Of a stretch of 10,490 bases of DNA, positions 6,408-10,490 are shown piece by piece; within the stretch, counting starts at the first letter, position 1, and each line of letters opens with the position of its first letter. The position numbers and the translations under genes were made by a program. This DNA comes from Lysobacterales bacterium (lineage in GTDB: Bacteria; Pseudomonadota; Gammaproteobacteria; Xanthomonadales; SZUA-36): contig JARFQZ010000224.1 of assembly GCA_029287515.1 (NCBI GenBank), positions 1-10,490 on the forward strand. The letters run 5' to 3'. Under the pieces are notes generated by a model. The model was not told the DNA's origin and made no database searches. It was given only the letters and a program-made list of their open reading frames with translations.

Positions 6408-8656
6408 CCGAAATCACCCAGTCTTTTTCAGACCATGAACAAATCCCGCTGAAGGACTATGCAGAAAAGGCATACCTCGATTACTCGATGTATGTCGTTC
6501 TCGACCGGGCGCTTCCGCATGTCGGAGACGGCCTGAAACCGGTCCAGAGGCGCATCGTGTACGCGATGAGCGAGCTCGGCCTGAGCGCCACGTCCAAGCA
6601 CAAGAAATCCGCCCGAACGGTGGGCGATGTCATCGGCAAATTTCATCCTCACGGAGACAGCGCCTGTTACGAAGCCATGGTTTTGATGGCCCAGCCATTT
6701 GCTTTCCGGTATCCGCTGGTGGATGGTCAGGGGAATTTCGGTTCCCCCGACGACCCCAAGTCGTTCGCGGCCATGCGGTACACGGAATCCAGGCTGACTG
6801 CCTACGCAAAGACGCTGCTGCGCGAACTGGGCATGGGCACGGTGGACTGGGGGCCCAATTTCGACGGCACCATGAAGGAACCGCTAATGCTGCCGTCTCG
6901 CCTTCCGAACGTGCTGCTTAACGGAAGCACCGGTATCGCCGTGGGAATGTCAACGGACATTCCTCCACACAACCTTCGCGAAGTGGTCTCTGCCAGCATC
7001 CGCCTGCTCGAGCACCCCAAATCAACCGTGTCCGAGTTGTGCGAACACATCAAGGGTCCTGACTATCCGACCGACGCGGAGATCATCACCCCGCCGGAAG
7101 ACCTGATGGCGATGTACGAAACCGGTAACGGCTCAGTGAAGATGCGGGCAGTCTGGGAAAAGGAGAATGCCGAGATCGTGATCACGGCTCTGCCCCACCA
7201 GGTATCCCCCGCCAAGGTGCTGGAGCAGATTGCGGCGCAGATGCAGGCGAAAAAATTGCCGATGGTCGAAGATCTGAGAGATGAATCGGATCATGAAAAC
7301 CCAACGCGCCTGGTTATCGTCCCGCGCTCCAACCGCGTGGACACAGGGCAGCTGATGAACCACCTGTTCGCAACGACCGACCTTGAGAAGAACTACCGCG
7401 CAAACCTGAATATCATCGGTATCAACGGCAAGCCCCAGTTGCTCAACCTCAGGGACCTGCTCAAGCAGTGGCTGAAGTTCCGGATGGAAACGGTCACCCG
7501 CCGCCTCAACCATCGCCTCGACCAGGTGGTGGACCGCTTGCACATCCTGGAAGGATTGCTCGTCGCCTATCTCAATATCGATGAAGTCATTCATATCATC
7601 CGTCATGAAGACAAGCCCAAGCCGGTGCTGATGAAGCGGTTCGGAATTACCGGAACCCAGGCGGAAGCCATCCTCGAATTGAAACTCAGGCACCTGGCCA
7701 AGCTCGAGGAAATGAAGATCCGGGACGAACAGGACCTCCTCTCGGACGAGCGGGCCGAACTGGAGAAGATCCTGGGCTCGCAGGCCCGGCTCAAAACCCT
7801 GATCAAAAAAGAACTGCTCGAAGACGCTGAAGTCTTCGGTGACGAGCGTCGCTCAGTGCTGGTGCGGAGGGACGCCGCCCAGGCGCTCCGCCAGGAAGAC
7901 CTGGTGCCTTCAGAGCCTGTGACCATCGTGCTGTCCCGGTCGGGCTGGGTGCGCTCGGCCAAGGGCCATGAAATCGACCCGACTACACTCAATTACAAAG
8001 CGGGAGATGAATACCAGCATTCAGCACGCGGGCGCAGCAACGAACAAGCCGTGTTCCTCGACTCGCGCGGCAAGGCTTTCTCGCTTTCGGCGCACACGCT
8101 TCCCTCGGCACGAAGCCTGGGTGAACCGCTTTCCAGCCGCTTTACGATCCAGGCCGGGGAAAGTTTCCTGTACACGCTGGCCGGCCCGGCGGACCGGAAA
8201 ATCATCCTGGCCAGTTCCTTCGGCTACGGCTTCGTCACTGAACTGGGAAATCTGCACAGCCGGGTCAAGGCCGGCAAGGCAGCCCTGACAGTTCCCCAGG
8301 GCGCCAGGCCGGTCATGCCGGTCGGTTTCGACCCTGGAGCATCGAACACCGTGATTTGCGCAACGACTGACGGCTACCTGCTGGCTTTTCCGCTGGGGGA
8401 CGTGCCCGAACTGTCCAAGGGCAAAGGGAACAAGCTGATCAATATACCCCCCAAACGGCTCAAGGCCGGCGAAGAATCCATGGTGGGCCTGACGGTGATG
8501 GCTGAGAAACAGGAAATCCTGGTCTGGGCCGGGCAACGCTACCTGAGGATGAGCGCCAGGGACATCGAACACTTTCGGGGTGAGCGCGCACACCGTGGCC
8601 GGAAACTGCCGCGCGGATTCCAGCGGGTTACCCACATCGAGCTTGCCAGGGACTGA
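6404..8656 (+). CDS. parC: DNA topoisomerase IV subunit A
   Basis: ParC is the DNA-cleaving subunit of topoisomerase IV. Its 750 residues match E. coli (752). The N-terminal breakage-reunion domain has LKPVQRRIVYAMSELGL (44-60), GKFHPHGDSACYEAMV (78-93) and the catalytic Tyr126 in AAMRYTESR. The coiled-coil and gate region contains HILEGLLVAYLNIDEVI and ILELKLRHLAKLEEMKIRDE (residues in the 380-450 range). The remainder from about residue 490 is the C-terminal beta-pinwheel that wraps DNA; it has no canonical GyrA box (QRRGGKG), as expected of ParC rather than GyrA. In the quinolone-determining region Ser86 and Glu90 (E. coli Ser80 and Glu84) are the wild-type, drug-sensitive residues. The ATG at 6404 overlaps the nnrS stop as ATGA, with only a weak upstream ribosome site, so coupling to nnrS translation is likely. 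Its stop is one base from the converging sufS stop. Confidence 0.98.
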   Translation: MTEITQSFSDHEQIPLKDYAEKAYLDYSMYVVLDRALPHVGDGLKPVQRRIVYAMSELGLSATSKHKKSARTVGDVIGKFHPHGDSACYEAMVLMAQPFAFRYPLVDGQGNFGSPDDPKSFAAMRYTESRLTAYAKTLLRELGMGTVDWGPNFDGTMKEPLMLPSRLPNVLLNGSTGIAVGMSTDIPPHNLREVVSASIRLLEHPKSTVSELCEHIKGPDYPTDAEIITPPEDLMAMYETGNGSVKMRAVWEKENAEIVITALPHQVSPAKVLEQIAAQMQAKKLPMVEDLRDESDHENPTRLVIVPRSNRVDTGQLMNHLFATTDLEKNYRANLNIIGINGKPQLLNLRDLLKQWLKFRMETVTRRLNHRLDQVVDRLHILEGLLVAYLNIDEVIHIIRHEDKPKPVLMKRFGITGTQAEAILELKLRHLAKLEEMKIRDEQDLLSDERAELEKILGSQARLKTLIKKELLEDAEVFGDERRSVLVRRDAAQALRQEDLVPSEPVTIVLSRSGWVRSAKGHEIDPTTLNYKAGDEYQHSARGRSNEQAVFLDSRGKAFSLSAHTLPSARSLGEPLSSRFTIQAGESFLYTLAGPADRKIILASSFGYGFVTELGNLHSRVKAGKAALTVPQGARPVMPVGFDPGASNTVICATTDGYLLAFPLGDVPELSKGKGNKLINIPPKRLKAGEESMVGLTVMAEKQEILVWAGQRYLRMSARDIEHFRGERAHRGRKLPRGFQRVTHIELARD

Positions 8657-8691
8657 TTCAGACGAACATTTCCCTGGCGCTGAGCAGCGCC
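8645..8691. repeat. Overlapping inverted repeats at the parC/sufS junction
   Basis: GCCAGGGA (8645-8652) is repeated inverted as TCCCTGGC (8671-8678), an exact 8-base stem whose 18-base loop contains both stop codons. A second stem, GGCGCT (8676-8681) with AGCGCC (8686-8691), closes a 4-base loop and shares bases with the first, so the two cannot form together. No T-run follows either stem on either strand, so neither is a standard intrinsic terminator. No other candidate transcript end for the two converging genes was found nearby. Confidence 0.4.
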
Positions 8692-9890
8692 TCGATCAGC
8701 GCGTCCACCTCACTGACCGTGTTGTACAGGCCGAATGACACCCGGGCGGTGGCGGGGACGCCGAAAAACTGCATTACGGGCATGGCGCAATGATGCCCGG
8801 TGCGAAGGGCAATACCGTAATGGTCAATCACCGTGCCAAGGTCATGCGGATGGACATCCTTCAGCGTGAAGCTGATGACTCCCGCCTTGTGGTGCGCCGT
8901 GCCGATGATTCGAAGGCCTTCAATTTCCTGTAACCGCTGGCTGGCGTACTCGAGCACGGTGTTTTCATGCACGGCGATTTCTGCCGGGTCAAAGGACGAC
9001 AGGTAATCGACCGCCGCCCCTAAACCGATCGCTCCGGCGATATGGGGCGTGCCGGCTTCGAACTTCGCCGGAACATCGTTCCAGGTCGTGTCTTCGAAAG
9101 TGACCCGCCGGATCATTTCGCCGCCGCCCTGCCACGGTGGCATGGCTTCCAGGGTGGCCTCGCGGGCCCACAAGGCGCCAATCCCCGTCGGACCGTACAT
9201 CTTGTGGCCGGACAGGCAGTAAAAATCACAACCCAGCGCCTGCACATCCACGGGGGTGTGGGGCATTGCCTGAGCACCGTCGATCAATACCGGGATGCCG
9301 GACTTCTTCGCCATGCGGCAGACTTCTGCAACCGGGTTGACGGTACCGAGCGCATTGGAAATGTGGACCAGCCCGACCAGTTTGACCCGTTCGGTCAGAA
9401 GGTCCGGCAAGGATTCAATTTCCAGTTCTCCGCGCTGATTGATCGGGATGACCTTCAACACGGCACCAGTCTGCTGACAGAGCATCTGCCAGGGAACAAT
9501 ATTGGCGTGATGTTCCATGTGCGAGACCAGGATTTCGTCGCCCGGGTTCAGCACGGGCCGCAAAAAACTCTGTGCCACCAGGTTGATTGCTTCGGTCGTG
9601 CCCCGGGTAAACACAATTTCCCTGTCGGATGCCGCGTTGATGAAGTCCGCCAGTTTTTTGCGGCCGCCCTCGTAAAGATCCGTGGCTTCCTGGCTCAGCG
9701 AATGAACACCCCGGTGCACGTTGGCATTGTGCCGCCGGTAAAAATCATCTATCGCCTCGATAACGGCAACAGGCCGCTGCGCCGATGCGGCGGTATCGAA
9801 ATACACCAGGGGCTTGCCGTGCACTTCACGGTTCAGCACCGGAAAGTCCGAGCGTACCTGTTCAACGTTGAAAGGCCGGACAATGCTCAC
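8658..9890 (-). CDS. sufS: Cysteine desulfurase SufS
   Basis: SufS is a PLP enzyme that takes sulfur from cysteine as a protein-bound persulfide for Fe-S cluster assembly by the SUF system, normally handing it to SufE or SufU. The 410 residues (E. coli 406) are a complete fold-type I aminotransferase-like protein: FDTAASAQRP (31-40), NVHRGVHSLS (57-66), FTRGTTEAINLVA (94-106), His128 in MEHHANIVPW, DGAQAMPH (204-211), PLP-binding Lys230 in CLSGHKMYGPTGIG, and the catalytic Cys368 in RTGHHCAMPVM. The group II features and the adjacent sufD make SufS the choice over IscS or CsdA. The start is GTG at 9890-9888; GGAGG at 9902-9898, overlapping the end of sufD, is a strong ribosome site 7 bases away. 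It follows sufD after 2 bases, the usual SUF operon order. Confidence 0.96.
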   Translation of the reverse strand: MSIVRPFNVEQVRSDFPVLNREVHGKPLVYFDTAASAQRPVAVIEAIDDFYRRHNANVHRGVHSLSQEATDLYEGGRKKLADFINAASDREIVFTRGTTEAINLVAQSFLRPVLNPGDEILVSHMEHHANIVPWQMLCQQTGAVLKVIPINQRGELEIESLPDLLTERVKLVGLVHISNALGTVNPVAEVCRMAKKSGIPVLIDGAQAMPHTPVDVQALGCDFYCLSGHKMYGPTGIGALWAREATLEAMPPWQGGGEMIRRVTFEDTTWNDVPAKFEAGTPHIAGAIGLGAAVDYLSSFDPAEIAVHENTVLEYASQRLQEIEGLRIIGTAHHKAGVISFTLKDVHPHDLGTVIDHYGIALRTGHHCAMPVMQFFGVPATARVSFGLYNTVSEVDALIEALLSAREMFV

Positions 9891-9892
9891 TG

Positions 9893-10490
9893 TTATTCCT
9901 CCCCGAAAGGCATGGATTCAGGCATGGCCTCATCGACCAGGCCGGCCAGTTTTTCTGCCAGTTCCCTGTCTGCGAGGCGATCAGTCACAGCCCGGCAGAA
10001 CGCGGTGGTCAAAAGACGGCGCGCACGGGCGTCGCTCAAACCCCGGGTGCGCATGTAAAACACCGCGTCTTCATCGAGTTGGCCGACCGTGGCGCCGTGG
10101 CTTGCTTCCACCTCGTCCGCGTAGATCTCCAATTCGGGCTTGGTGTCGATTTCCGCCAGACTGGACAGCAACAGGTTGGCATTTGAGTGGTGAACGTCGG
10201 AATCGTCCGTACCCGCCCGGATCAGCGCCTTGCCATTGTAAACACCGCGGCTTGTGTCGCCCAGCACCCCCCGGTAGAACTGGCTGCTGCGGCGGCCCGG
10301 CGCGGCGTGGTCGACGCTGATATGATTGTCCACGTGTCGTTTCCGGTCGAGAACGAAGGCGCCGTCGAAACCACACTCCGCACCTTCGCCGGCCAGCCTG
10401 CTGTGGAGTTCATGGCGCACCAGCCCTCCGCCCAGGTCAAACCCATTGTACTGATAAGAACTTCCGGCAGACTGCTCTGCCTGGGTCGAA
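9893..10490 (-). CDS. sufD: Fe-S cluster assembly protein SufD, C-terminal part (runs off right edge)
   Basis: SufD is part of the SufBCD scaffold, in which the SufC ATPase drives Fe-S cluster building on SufB-SufD. The frame stays open to the window edge and encodes the last 198 residues, roughly the C-terminal half. In-frame Met or GTG codons inside (for example GTG at 10420) are not the true start, because the clearly SufD-like YQYNGFDLGGGLVRHEL lies before it. The beta-helix core includes FYRGVLGDTSRGVYNG, SNANLLLSSLAEIDTKPELE and IYADEVEASHGATVG; the His of SHGATVG corresponds to E. coli His360, needed for cluster assembly with SufB. E. coli has Cys just before this motif (KCSHG); here it is Ala. 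SufD and SufB share this fold; the ending and the sufS neighbour favour SufD. The stop is TAA at 9895-9893, two bases before sufS. Confidence 0.94.
   Translation of the reverse strand, partial: STQAEQSAGSSYQYNGFDLGGGLVRHELHSRLAGEGAECGFDGAFVLDRKRHVDNHISVDHAAPGRRSSQFYRGVLGDTSRGVYNGKALIRAGTDDSDVHHSNANLLLSSLAEIDTKPELEIYADEVEASHGATVGQLDEDAVFYMRTRGLSDARARRLLTTAFCRAVTDRLADRELAEKLAGLVDEAMPESMPFGEE

Noticed and set aside
8021..8635. A 204-codon minus-strand frame opposite the ParC C-terminal domain
   Set aside because: The ParC reading is clear on the plus strand and this frame has no family resemblance.
9042..10058. A 338-codon open frame on the plus strand across sufS and the end of sufD
   Set aside because: It is antisense to two genes with complete family motifs, its translation is rich in Arg, Gly and His with no recognisable domain, and it has no good ribosome site. 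It is a codon-bias shadow.

Overview
This is a 10.5 kb stretch of chromosome from a gammaproteobacterium. Four things point there: the order pyrG-kdsA-eno (known from Pseudomonas and relatives), topoisomerase IV subunits that align closely with E. coli ParE and ParC from memory, a Kdo (lipopolysaccharide) biosynthesis gene, and the tail of a SUF Fe-S cluster operon. The GC content looks moderately high, and I cannot name a genus. The window is densely coded: eight genes, only one intergenic stretch over 100 bases, no RNA genes, no mobile elements and no CRISPR.

Layout. Positions 1-2835 (minus strand) read pyrG, kdsA, eno: CTP synthase, Kdo-8-phosphate synthase and the N-terminal quarter of enolase, which runs off the left edge. 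pyrG and kdsA overlap by 4 bases, and eno follows kdsA after 29 bases. Positions 2836-2994 are the divergent control region between pyrG and parE; it carries a perfect consensus DnaA box. Positions 2995-8656 (plus strand) are a tightly packed four-gene unit: parE, a small NTF2/SnoaL-like protein gene, an nnrS-family membrane protein gene, and parC. Positions 8658-10490 (minus strand) hold sufS and the C-terminal part of sufD, which runs off the right edge. parC and sufS converge with a single base between their stop codons.

How the genes work together. ParE and ParC form topoisomerase IV, which decatenates daughter chromosomes. The two genes between them are unrelated to DNA topology by family: NnrS is a haem/copper membrane protein linked to nitric-oxide stress, and the small protein has an NTF2-like fold of unknown role. 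Stop/start overlaps (TTGA, ATGA) tie these genes to each other and to parC, so they are probably co-transcribed and translationally coupled. PyrG (CTP) and KdsA (Kdo-8-P) both feed CMP-Kdo synthesis for lipid A and core, while Eno supplies the phosphoenolpyruvate KdsA uses. SufS and SufD belong to the SUF Fe-S assembly machine.

Most of the window is ordinary housekeeping sequence. The points worth a second look are the nnrS pair inside the topoisomerase IV operon, the DnaA box in the pyrG/parE divergent region, the metal-dependent type of KdsA, and the abutting parC/sufS ends. I found no sign of a defence system or other new multi-gene machine.
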